From contig JAGFBZ010003034.1 in assembly GCA_018398805.1 (NCBI GenBank), positions 1-64,000 of the forward strand: a stretch of DNA of 64,000 nucleotides. The letters are read 5' to 3'. Source of the stretch: Hirundichthys speculiger (taxonomy: Eukaryota > Chordata > Actinopteri > Beloniformes > Exocoetidae). How positions within the stretch are numbered: the first letter of the stretch is position 1; each line of letters starts with the position of its first letter. Below are positions 1-11,900 of this stretch, piece after piece. Under the pieces are notes generated by a model. That model was not told the origin of the DNA. It ran no database searches and saw only the letters and a program-made list of their open reading frames with translations. The position numbers were made by a program, and so were the translations under genes.

Positions 1-954
1 AGAAGCCAGGAGGAGTTGGCTCACCAATTAGTTTGGTTTTTATTTATTTAATATCTATTAGCTTACACTTTCACCATCACCAGGTTGCAACCTAAGCTTG
101 TTTGAAACAATTCAATTTCCAGAGACATGAAACGAGGACAGAGAGGAGATATTCAGTACATTATATAGGTATTTGTTTCACTCGGTAGTATATGGCTCAC
201 ATGGAGCTTTATGATCTGAACGGGTGTCTGCACACTCCTACAGAGCATATTTAAGACCTCTCAAATCAAGAAAAACATACCATTACTGCGGCAAAATAAC
301 CGAGAATTGAGGCTGAAGACATGGATAAAAATTTTATTTCTCAATATTGATGCCAAATATCTTGATATTGATATAATGGGTTCACAGAGGAAAAAAAAAT
401 GAAATGGCAGCCTGTAGTATCGGTCGATACCAATTCAGTACATATTCCTTATCAAGCCTTTTCTAATAGTCCTGGGGATGTACATAACATGATGTTTATT
501 TATTCTGCCCAGACCAAATTTAATACCTCCATTTGCACAATTCCAGACATTTTAAGGCCTTGGTTCTTGAAAACTTAATTCAATACTTTGACACCTTGGT
601 TCGGTTGTGCCGCACCCCCTAAAATGACTTTTACCTTTATTTACCTCCTTTAGTGATTTTTGGATGAGGTGATTTTTCATTGTGTAAATCATCCTTTACA
701 GATAAATGCAAAATGAATGTAAGTGATCAGAGCCTATCAAAGTGGAAAAATCCCATTCACTTTTGAAATGACGTCTTTGGAAATTTCTCAAAACAATTCA
801 AAATGAGGCTCTATACTGTGGCATGCCTGTATGCACTCCCTACAACCTCCAGACATCTGTCTGGGAGAGGTGTGATTGACTTTGAGTTTACACTGAGTTT
901 CACTGAGAATGGCTTTATTTTTTTTGAGCGGTGTAGTTTTAGCAGTAGACTTAC

Positions 955-3900
955 CAAACAAGCAACCTATTAGCGCTGTGTGCTTGATCGCCTTCTTGTC
1001 CGAAGTACAACGCCGGTCATGCCTGCCGGCCCAGTTGAAACTGGGAAGCCAGGCGGTTGGTCATCGCTATGCCCATCATGCGACGAATACTGTTCTCCGA
1101 GCCCGTGCCCCCAACAACGGCCAGGCGATAAATCTAAAAAACAAGAATGAAATTAGGGCACTACATTAAACGGTCGTATTTCGAGCAGATAACTCACAAA
1201 TAGATTGAACCAACCAATATATATTATTAGCCTCCATGATGATGTCAGCACTCTACGGGGGGGGGCAACGACAAACACTGGCGACCAAAATTGCTAGCTG
1301 GATACCAACTTCAAAAACCTGGTAGCCAGGGGCTACTTGGTAAAAATTCTAATTTATTACCCTGACCAATACATTTTACTACAGAATAAACGTGTGCATA
1401 TACATTTGACTTGGTGTTCGGCGCTGCTACATTTTCCTCCCTGCTCAGTATGATTCCACAGTCATTTTTAACCATTAAGACGGGGAGACAGTTAACTTCT
1501 TAAAGCTTGTTAGCTTCAACCACTTTAACCCTTCAGTACCAGTTTTGGTCATCTCAGTATGTATAAATTTGAACAAGTTTATTTCTTTTTCCATAGCTAC
1601 AAGCTCGGTGACGTGATTTTAATTAGGCTAGAATTAATGCCTTATAATTAAAATAATACAATTTATTTCCACTGAGGAAATGTGAGCAAGACAACACTGT
1701 TAAAATCCACATTTAAATGAATGCAGCTCAGTCTGACAAACAACTTACCATTTGTTTGCGGACTGTCTCATCTTTCAATAAAGTTTCTGCTTCCAGAAAC
1801 TCAGCACAAGTAGATAAGGGCAGCTGGAATGGCAATGACATGACTGGGTCGGTTGAGCCGCCTGTTAGTGCCTCTGCCAGTTGGGTTTTTATTAACTGAA
1901 CCTCCCTGGACAGCGCCTTCACCTCCACCAACACTTCAGCCAGCATTGCATTCAATCTATGAATGGCAACATCTTAAGAAAAAGAAACATTGAAAACCAT
2001 TTAATGACAAATTAAAATAACCTTTAAATGACTCTTGAGAAATTACACAAATAGACTTGCCTTTAAAAAAGCTGCCCGTTGTCAACTTCCATCTGCTAAA
2101 GAAACATTTAAGCAATTTAATCACTGTGCACATTTTGAAAGGTGAATGTGGTTGTGTGCGAGAGGGAGAGTGATTTTAGCTAGAAATGTTAAGCAGGTGT
2201 CCATCTCCTTTCCCACACCACTTCGATGGTTCAAATGGAATTGAACCCACATGACGTTTTAAAATGAATAGTCAAAGCCCATTTTGGCCAGGTTAAACAG
2301 CACTATTAAGTATGCAATCAAAGAGGATCAAAGTAGCAAGAAATGATGATCAGAATATAGAGACCTAACCTTTACACACATACACAGTGATCAGAAAATC
2401 ACTTACATGATCAGGCACTGGGTGGATGAAGTCTAGAGGGAAGAACAAAGGGAAGCACATTAAAACATGACAAGTTTGATTCAACCCACTGATGCCCGAG
2501 GCAGATTCTGGGAACACCTTCTAGTGCCTGACCTAAGGTTTCTTGGAAAATTAAATTTGTATTCAAACTTAAAAAAAATCATGTTGCCAACATGTATAGC
2601 AATAGCACCTGGCATCAAAGGTATGTATAGGTGGCACCAGGCACCAATGTGGTAATGTCTACAAATACAAATTAATAACAATTCCAATGCTGCTGTTTAA
2701 GTGTTAAAACATTAAACATTCCTGAAAGAGTCATACCTGTACTAGCTTGCTGTGGGCTCCTCAGCTGCGGGCTCCTCAGCTGCGGACCCTCCAGGTGCAG
2801 GAGAGATTTTGGGACCTGTAGCTGGTGGTACTGAGCAGCTCCTGTTGAAAAACACAGTAGGAAATAGACAAAGCTGTGAAGTCACTGACATATGATGTTA
2901 TTGTAACCTTCCGTGTGAGGAAAGGTTTGATATCCTTTCAGTCCATGTTACTAGATTTAATGCATTGCAGAATTCCGTTTCCCTGTCTTAGAATATTACT
3001 GTTCCTGAAAGAGTATGGTTATACCTGTACTAGCTTGCTGTGAGCTCCTCTGTTGAGCATGCAGGTCTAGGAGAGGAGTTGGGACCTGTAGCTGGTGGTA
3101 CTGTGCAGCTCCTGTTGAAAAAACACAGTAGGAAATACATAAAGCTGTTAAGTCATGCTGACCCAGAAGGGGTGAAAGCAATTAAAAGTACTGAGCCAAT
3201 TTCAATTTCATCAAAAATGTTACAACTGTAAAGCGATGCAATAGATTCTTAAACATGCTTAATGACAGAATATTATGTATGTAACAGTATTTTTGATGGC
3301 CAACTGCTTGATAACTCACCTTTATGGACTTGCCTGGGTTGCTGATAATTGTCAGTAAACAGATCTACCCAGGGGAAACAAACAAATAGTGACTCAAACG
3401 TGGTATGAATTTTATATCCATAGAGCTCCGTCTAAAAGCATACACATATCCTGACAAGCCAAGTTGTGAAGGCACAGCAGAATTGTGGAGTGGATCTTGC
3501 AGTTACATCTCAAATGCATACACATTCAGATAATATGGCTTCTGTTGCAAGGTGTCAGCTAGCTCCTCATAACAAACCATCATATATGGGTTCACTTACT
3601 GTTACTTGGATCACAGATCTCTGTATGAGTGGACAAAGATTCTACATAGCTGTAGCTACAGCTCCCATCCGATGCACCTAAAAAGGTAAAATAGCCAGGC
3701 TGAGAATTGAAGATTCTTGAAATTGTGTTTAAACAGTTACCTCGATGTATTACCACTTGACTGCTATAGTAGTATCTTTTTGTATTTTCTGTTGTGGAGA
3801 AAGCTTCCACTGCTACCAGTGAAACGCATTTCATCACATTGTGAGCTTGTCGATCTGCCATTGTCAGCAGAAGTTTTCCTCACAATGGCAACGCTGACGT

Positions 3901-5220
3901 TTAGCTGGTTAACATTCATAACTACATACCTTCCATTTCCTGGTCTAGGGATCGCACTGAGGTTTGACCCTGGCTGGAACTGTACCGCCTGGATTTTGGC
4001 GTCTCTCCTAAAACCCAATTTAGTTGGCATATTATTCACAATGTGTTTATGTTGGGCTAAAACGATATAAATTGACTGCAGCCAGTGCAATACTTTGTTT
4101 TTGTGGTTGGTACAACAACAACAACAGCAGTGACCACAGTTCCAAGATTTCATATGTAATATTAAATAAATATGCATTGGATTTTGGCCTACCTGGGAAA
4201 CCAACAGATGGCGGTTTGGCAAGCCACTTTCTTTTTGCCCCATAAACACTCGACTGGTCATCAGAGTCGGAGTTGGCATAGTTGGAATTTGGCCTAAAGA
4301 GTACAATTCACATAAATGCAGTCATGATTATTGCCCATGTCTCATACATAGGACCACAATGGAACAGGCCCTCAGGCCATTTTGTGTTATTCTTTTAGCA
4401 ATACTTGGATAATTGTTCCACGGTACAGGCTGCAACAATGTAGTCATTGATTAAAGCACAGTGAATTTTCAAGATGGGATGGGTTGTGTTAGGTCAAGTG
4501 ATTTGTGGAAAAACTGAAAATGCCAGGGTAAACATTGTCTTTTATGAAATATCAATCAATCAAATAAAATCAAATATACTTTATTGATCCCCCAAAGGGG
4601 AAATTCAAGTTTCAAGTACACCAGACACTGCAGTCTGGTGTACTTGAATTACAGCAATAATAATAATAATATAATTGATAATAATAATAGGTTTTATAAG
4701 TTAAATTATCTCAACTTCCTAACTTTAATAACAATGCAGACTGATATCAGCTGGACAAGTACTTCTCTCTATAAGCACACACACTTGACCATCATGTTTC
4801 AGAATATAAAGCTTAGCTAAGAGAGTTCATTATTTCCCAATCCTTAATAACACTTTTCTAACTTTATCGGATCAAACAATATTACCATTTTAATACAGTG
4901 TTTTCTTTTTCACGCTGTCTCAGACTATGGCGTCACCAAAGACACTGCCAAGATGAGCGCATTTGATTGGCGGCCTTCAGTTACAATGAACACAATTTGT
5001 CTGCTTGGTACTCCATGCTCGGCGTGAAACCGGCGTCAGGAAAAACATTTAACACATTAAGAATATTCACTACCAGCCCGCTGCAGAGTCCGTTTACCGA
5101 TCTTCCGAAGCCAAAAGGATATTGTATTTCATGACTATGTGAACACTGAAGCCCCCCTAAATAAAGGGTAGCGTCTCTTCTGTGCTCAGAAAAAATAATT
5201 TTGTTCCTACCGTTTTCCAT
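955..5220 (-). pseudogene. Left-arm copy of the DUF4806-like gene, frame broken
   Basis: This is the mirror of the right-arm gene, read leftwards. Exons, 5' to 3', are 5220-5211, 4293-4193, 4007-3930, 3677-3600, 3364-3320, 3111-3025, 2841-2737, 2432-2407, 2095-2061, 1972-1749 and 1133-955; the last exon would lie left of the window. Splice sites are conserved. Three exons differ in length from the intact copy by one base. Exon 2 is 101 instead of 102, with one C lost at its start. Exon 9 is 35 instead of 34, with an extra A in an A-run. Exon 11 is 179 instead of 178, with an extra A in CAGTTGAAACTGGG. All three indels are in short homopolymers, so either true decay or consensus sequencing error is possible. 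Taken at face value, the protein is frameshifted right after its first residues. Confidence 0.75.
4611..4648. repeat. Perfect 16-bp hairpin at a LINE-like tail (also mirrored near 10433-10470)
   Basis: TTCAAGTACACCAGAC and its exact reverse complement flank ACTGCA. It abuts a sequence reading TTTATTGATCCCCCAAAGG, the reverse of an L2/CR1-type LINE 3' tail (GGGGATCAATAAAGTA), and a (TAA)n-like tract. The fragment sits in intron 1 of both gene copies, so it inserted before the inverted duplication arose. Confidence 0.6.
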
Positions 5221-6083
5221 TCCTTCCTTCGTAATCTGCAGTAGAATGCCGCAGCTATCTCCTCTCTCACTCGCAAATGCTCCCCGGGAGGGGCAAAATG
5301 GCGGCTTTATAGAGAGTGGCGATGCTGCCCTCTGGTGGATCGGGACAATAACTACGATGTTCAAAACTCTGATATTCATTGTGATGCGACCCCAGTAACA
5401 CATATTAGACACATATTAGACCCAAATGACGTATATAGACGTCATTGGCAGTGAATAGAATGTATTGGTTATCTGTTTGAGAACAGACCCAGAACAGTTA
5501 CGGTTCCACGTGTGCAGCTGCTGCAGTACACTATTAACAAAAGGACCGCGCGGTCCGTCGAATATATATGGGTTGACATAGATATAACAAGCTACCAACA
5601 CTTCAGGCATACGCACAAAACACATTTGTTTCACTGGAAACCGTTAAGATGCAAGAAATATGCCAAACTTACTGTGCAAAAACGGAGACTGTCGTCGAAA
5701 AGCTGCAAAAATTAGTGGTGGATGGACATGAAAAAAACGCTGTAACAGCTGCGAGCCTCCTCGACTGTTAGCGCTGCCGGAGAACAGGAAGTTGGTTGGG
5801 ACATACCACTGGACTGCTTTGGACTGCTCCACTCGTCCACTTGTCTTATAATCTCCTCGGTCAACTGTCAGCAACTTGTATATTTGTGATTACAAATTAT
5901 GCGCAATGCATAAACCAAAAGAGGAAGATTTATAGCAAAATCACAACCCATTGCCCGATACTTAAGCCTTTATTTAAATGTAACACCCCCGCCTCTATAA
6001 TATGTTCTCACCCAGTCTTCCTAAGAGAGGGAAGGGGAGGATATATGAAGGAAGCATATTTGCAATATAAAATAAAAATATTA

Positions 6084-6096
6084 CTACTACTACTAC

Positions 6097-6147
<51 letters not shown>
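6084..6147. repeat. TAA/CTA microsatellite in left arm
   Basis: An (ACT)n run followed by (AAT)n of about 64 bases. The partner tract in the right arm at 8954-9010 is shorter, giving one of the clear length differences between the two arms. Confidence 0.85.
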
Positions 6148-6151
<4 letters not shown>

Positions 6152-6400
6152 TTTGGCTAAGATGGTTCATAATGTTCATAATGGTAATTATTAGTATGAC
6201 TAAATTAGAAATTAAATAAAAATGTTACAGAAAATGTTTCAGAATCGGAATAGGAAAAGTAGTTCAGGGCAGCAAATAGCAGATCTAAAATCTTATAGAC
6301 CATCTATTTGGAGTGACTGGCCCTCGCCATCATCTATGTAGAAAAAGCCAAAGTAAAAATCTTTACAATTACTCCCTAATTCCCATTTAAAGGGAAAGTT

Positions 6401-8692
6401 AGTTAAGATTGGATGGGCTGAGTATTTATAGCGAGAAAAACGGCAACTAATGTACCAACGCTGCCGACGACCCACTGGATCGAAAAAAAAAACAGAATAA
6501 AAATGGTCATTCTTTAACTTTACTATTTCTTGCACTTACAAACAGCAGGGAAAAAAAAAAAAAAAAGCTAACGACGGCTTTTTCAGTTCCTGGCAGTGTA
6601 TTTGATAAATGTCCTCAATATTGAAGGATATTCATCTCGATTTTTCTCTACATTTTATTCAAGACTAAAACTAATGATACGAATGTCCCGATTTATTGTT
6701 AATAGTAAATATATATTTTTTGGTTTTATAAATTTCCCTTTGGGTAACCAGTGGAAGTGTTTTCAGCTTCATTCAGCATGACCCTTCTCCTAAACATACT
6801 ATTGCCCTTTCCTTTCATTGAGGGCCATGGATGTGAATATTTATGTGAACTGACCATGTCAGAGAAAAATGCAGTATGGAGCAAGACTCATTACCCACTT
6901 GTTATCCAGGACATAGCAAGTGCAATTGACTTGGTAAGCTGCATTTTTAACTGTCACTAGGTGCCACTATGCACATGCCGAGTCTGTGAAACTTCCCAAC
7001 CACCGGCAGCTGCAGTTTGTAGATGTTTTACCTACAGTACTGGAGTAAACATAACATGGATTACTTAAAAAAATACTTCTTTTATCCAAATACCTCAGAC
7101 CTAACACTTACTTACAAGCAACATCGCAGTATAAAGGAGACCTTAGACACTGTGACATGGCAAGGACTCCGTTCTATCATGCTATGTCTTGGGCTGGGCA
7201 AGGCTCAATAAAGACTGGGCACTTGAGACCACAGTTTGCATCCTGTCTAAACCACCAACTATTCAAGTATTAAGACATTCCAGTTCAAAGTACAATAATC
7301 TAAAAATTAATCATTTGTGACTACCCCTACACCCCATAACGTGAAGAGATCGTTTTAGAAATTTCAACAATATTCAGTCTTCACTAAGGGCTGATTGTGT
7401 AAACAAAATAGGCATCCCAGATAGCAAAAGATATTTATTCAACGTTGAATTTTGGTCATAAAGGTTGATTTTTGGTTGAAGTTGAAGACTGGTCGCATAT
7501 CAACATTGAATCAACATTGTATTGTGGAGCAAATTCAATGATTGAAATTTCAACATTTAATCAACATTGAATTTATGCTGGGAAGCACACCCCTCCTCCC
7601 ACCTCCCCTCCTCCCATTAAATGATTGAAATTTCAACATTGAATCAATGTTTAATTAATATGCTGTTTGCCTTTTACTTTCTTTTTTTTTTTTTTTGTTG
7701 GGGGAGGGGGGGCACTCTCTAAGCCAAGGCCTGCTTCCCTTTAACACGCTTTAACTTGAGTGTGATGGAGTATTACGGCCCCATCTTTTGATATGTTATA
7801 GAGCTGGTCTAAATGAACAGTTTGATATGTGTCACATGCTGGTGTGATACTTATTTCATTGTGATCTCCTCTTTGGGTATACTACTGAGACTCTATCCCT
7901 CTAAGACCATCTTGAATGGGAACCTGGAAATGGCCAAAATCTCATACGAGTATCCATGTGTTGGGACACTTATATGGGGGTGTTCAGCTCCTCAAGATGA
8001 ATGTGTGGATATCTCTCTGTACGGAGTTCCTAGGCGATTTCAGCCTAGCTACTTTATTTTATGTACATTATTTTATTGTTACATAAGCATTGCACATCAC
8101 GACTCAACAAGGGTGATCTAATGTTCTATTTTACGTGTACTTTCAGGAAAAAAATGTTTCAGGACGTTAAACCACCCCTAGCAATGACAAACAGAACACA
8201 AAAGGCTTGTTTGAGGCACTTCCTGTATTCAGAATCAGCATCGTTAAATTAGTCTATAGGTCTGAGGCGGAAATGAACAATTTTTAAATTTTGGGCATTC
8301 TTGGCCTTTGCATGCTGATCTTTAACCTTTCACAGTGTCAGACCCGCACCAAAAAATCCATCTTACTCCGAATATGGATGTATATTTTGAGAAAATATCT
8401 GGAGCAATTTATGACAGATTTTATGCTCGACGTCACACAAAGTGAGGCCTAATGTAGCCCTCGCTCATGTGCTCTCTTTCTCCATGATCTTCAGCCTTCA
8501 CGAGATGCCCTTTGGATCTGATATTCACCTCATTGAGACACACAGCATGACGTGATGGATTTTCATTTGGTTGCTTCGTTTATGTGTTGTGTGAGTTTCA
8601 GTGTATCATTCCAATTCACCAGAGCTGACAGATAGACAGACATAAATTAAATTGTGTGTGTGTGTGTGTGTGCGTGCGTGCATGTGATTGTG
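6401..8692. other. Unique spacer at the centre of the inverted repeat
   Basis: About 2.3 kb with no partner in either arm. It holds an A-run (about 6550-6566), a MITE-like fragment (7415-7585 plus a trailing piece to about 7660), a T-run near 7682-7697 and a (TG)n tract just before the right arm (8655-8678). Short open frames near 6596-6960 and 7813-8252 have no features I recognise and no clear splice partners, so I do not call genes here. Confidence 0.6.
7415..7585. mobile_element. MITE-like element with TCCCAGATAGCAAAA end
   Basis: It begins TCCCAGATAGCAAAAG and ends near TTTATGCTGGGA, so the termini are imperfect inverted repeats. The interior repeats TTCAACGTTGA and TCAACATTGAATCAAC motifs. 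A second fragment of the same family, in the same or a nested form, lies at about 15545-15853 and ends TTTTGCTATCTGGG. No protein is encoded. The superfamily is not determined. Confidence 0.5.
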
Positions 8693-8954
8693 AACTTTCC
8701 CTTTAAATGGGAATTAGGGAGTATTTGTAAAGATTTTTACTTTGGCTTTTTCTACATAGATGATGGCGAGGGCCAGTCACTCCAAATAGATGGTCTATAA
8801 GATTTTAGATCTGCTATTTGCTGCCCTGAACTACTTTTCCTATTTTTAATTTGAATTCCGATTCTGAAACATTTTCTGTAACATTTTTATTTAATTTCTA
8901 ATTTAGTCATACTAATAATTACCATTATGAACATTATGAACCATCTTAGCCAAA

Positions 8955-8985
<31 letters not shown>

Positions 8986-11900
8986 TTAGTAGTAGTAGTA
9001 GTAGTAGTAATATTTTTATTTTATATTGCAAATATGCTTCCTTCATATATCCTCCCCTTCCCTCTCTTAGGAAGACTGGGTGAGAACATATTATAGAGGC
9101 GGGGGTGTTACATTTAAATAAAGGCTTAAGTATCGGGCAATGGGTTGTGATTTTGCTATAAATCTTCCTCTTTTGGTTTATGCATTGCGCATAATTTGTA
9201 ATCACAAATATACAAGTTGCTGACAGTTGACCGAGGAGATTATAAGACAAGTGGACGAGTGGAGCAGTCCAAAGCAGTCCAGTGGTATGTCCCAACCAAC
9301 TTCCTGTTCTCCGGCAGCGCTAACAGTCGAGGAGGCTCGCAGCTGTTACAGCGTTTTTTTCATGTCCATCCACCACTAATTTTTGCAGCTTTTCGACGAC
9401 AGTCTCCGTTTTTGCACAGTAAGTTTGGCATATTTCTTGCATCTTAACGGTTTTCCAGTGAAACAAATGTGTTTTGTGCGTATGCCTGAAGTGTTGGTAG
9501 CTTGTTATATCTATGTCAACCCATATATATTCGACGGACCGCGCGGTCCCTTTTGTTAATAGTGTACTGCAGCAGCTGCACACACGTGGAACCGTAACTG
9601 TTCTGGGTCTGTTCTCAAACAGATAACCAATACATTCTATTCACTGCCAATGACGTCTATATACGTCATTTGGGTCTAATATGTGTCTAATATGTGTTAC
9701 TGGGGTCGCATCACAATGAATATCAGAGTTTTGAACATCGTAGTTATTGTCCCGATCCACCAGAGGGCAGCATCGCCACTCTCTATAAAGCCGCCATTTT
9801 GCCCCTCCCGGGGAGCATTTGCGAGTGAGAGAGGAGATAGCTGCGGCATTCTACTGCAGATTACGAAGGAATGGAAAACGGTAGGAACAAAATTATTTTT
9901 TCTGAGCACAGAAGAGACGCTACCCTTTATTTAGGGGGGCTTCAGTGTTCACATAGTCATGAAATACAATATCCTTTTGGCTTCGGAAGATCGGTAAACG
10001 GACTCTGCAGCGGGCTGGTAGTGAATATTCTTAATGTGTTAAATGTTTTCCTGACGCCGGTTTCACGCCGAGCATGGAGTACCAAGCAGACAAATTGTGT
10101 TCATTGTAACTGAAGGCCGCCAATCAAATGCGCTCATCTTGGCAGTGTCTTTGGTGACGCCATAGTCTGAGACAGCGTGAAAAAGAAAACACTGTATTAA
10201 AATGGTAATATTGTTTGATCCGATAAAGTTAGAAAAGTGTTATTAAGGATTGGGAAATAATGAACTCTCTTAGCTAAGCTTTATATTCTGAAACATGATG
10301 GTCAAGTGTGTGTGCTTATAGAGAGAAGTACTTGTCCAGCTGATATCAGTCTGCATTGTTATTAAAGTTAGGAAGTTGAGATAATTTAACTTATAAAACC
10401 TATTATTATTATCAATTAATATTATTATTGCTGTAATTCAAGTACACCAGACTGCAGTGTCTGGTGTACTTGAAACTTGAATTTCCCCTTTGGGGGATCA
10501 ATAAAGTATATTTGATTTTATTTGATTGATTGATATTTCATAAAAGACAATGTTTACCCTGGCATTTTCAGTTTTTCCACAAATCACTTGACCTAACACA
10601 ACCCATCCCATCTTGAAGTGCTTTAATCAATGACTACATTGTTGCAGCCTGTACCGTGGAACAATTATCCAAGTATTGCTAAAAGAATAACACAAAAATG
10701 GCCTGAGGGCCTGTTCCATTGTGGTCCTATGTATGAGACATGGGCAATAATCATGACTGCATTTATGTGAATTGTACTCTTTAGGCCCAAATTCCAACTA
10801 TGCCAACTCCGACTCTGATGACCAGTCGAGTGTTTATGGGGCAAAAAGAAAGTGGCTTGCCAAACCGCCATCTGTTGGTTTCCCAGGTAGGCCAAAATCC
10901 AATGCATATTTATTTAATATTACATATGAAATCTTGGAACTGTGGTCACTGCTGTTGTTGTTGTTGTACCAACAAAAACAAAGTATTGCACTGGCTGCAG
11001 TCAATTTATATCGTTTTAGCCCAACATAAACACATTGTGAATAATATGCCAACTAAATTGGGTTTTAGGAGAGACGCCAAAATCCAGGCGGTACAGTTCC
11101 AGCCAGGGTCAAACCTCAGTGCGATCCCTAGACCAGGAAATGGAAGGTATGTAGTTATGAATGTTAACCAGCTAAACGTCAGCGTTGCCATTGTGAGGAA
11201 AACTTCTGCTGACAATGGCAGATCGACAAGCTCACAATGTGATGAAATGCGTTTCACTGGTAGCAGTGGAAGCTTTCTCCACAACAGAAAATACAAAAAG
11301 ATACTACTATAGCAGTCAAGTGGTAATACATCGAGGTAACTGTTTAAACACAATTTCAAGAATCTTCAATTCTCAGCCTGGCTATTTTACCTTTTTAGGT
11401 GCATCGGATGGGAGCTGTAGCTACAGCTATGTAGAATCTTTGTCCACTCATACAGAGATCTGTGATCCAAGTAACAGTAAGTGAACCCATATATGATGGT
11501 TTGTTATGAGGAGCTAGCTGACACCTTGCAACAGAAGCCATATTATCTGAATGTGTATGCATTTGAGATGTAACTGCAAGATCCACTCCACAATTCTGCT
11601 GTGCCTTCACAACTTGGCTTGTCAGGATATGTGTATGCTTTTAGACGGAGCTCTATGGATATAAAATTCATACCACGTTTGAGTCACTATTTGTTTGTTT
11701 CCCCTGGGTAGATCTGTTTACTGACAATTATCAGCAACCCAGGCAAGTCCATAAAGGTGAGTTATCAAGCAGTTGGCCATCAAATACTGTTACATAATAT
11801 TCTGTCATTAAGCATGTTTAAGAATCTATTGCATCGCTTTACAGTTGTAACATTTTTGATGAAATTGAAATTGGCTCAGTACTTTTAATTGCTTTCACCC

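Larger units (their letters stand above)
1..6400. repeat. Left arm of giant inverted repeat (at least 6.4 kb)
   Basis: This arm is the reverse complement of 8693-15068, read by eye over its whole length. The first bases, AGAAGCCAGGAGGAG, pair with CTCCTCCTGGCTTCT at the right arm's outer end, so the arm probably continues past the window start. At the inner end the match stops after AGGGAAAGTT (6391-6400). The arms differ by scattered single-base indels and microsatellite length: the TAA tract near 6084-6147 is longer here, an extra GAAG sits near the ATG at 5220, and short differences lie near 4095 and 4460. These differences argue against one arm being a simple assembly copy of the other, but do not exclude a collapsed haplotype join. 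The arm contains a reversed copy of the DUF4806-like gene. Confidence 0.93.

Noticed and set aside
3764..4306. 180-codon frame spanning exons 2-3 of the left-arm gene copy
   Set aside because: It is an out-of-frame reading through introns. The mirrored stretch in the right arm (10800-11312) is likewise open, but the spliced frame differs and closes through all twelve exons.
6596..8252. Several open frames of 60-100 codons in the palindrome spacer
   Set aside because: Low-complexity or hydrophobic translations without recognisable domains, no consistent splice partners, and repeat sequence nearby.
9683..9934. Open frame across the first exon and intron of the DUF4806-like gene in both arms (80-140 codons)
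   Set aside because: The frame ignores the good splice donor after ATGGAAAACG and has no family features. The spliced product gives a perfect phase closure, so the long unspliced frame is coincidental.
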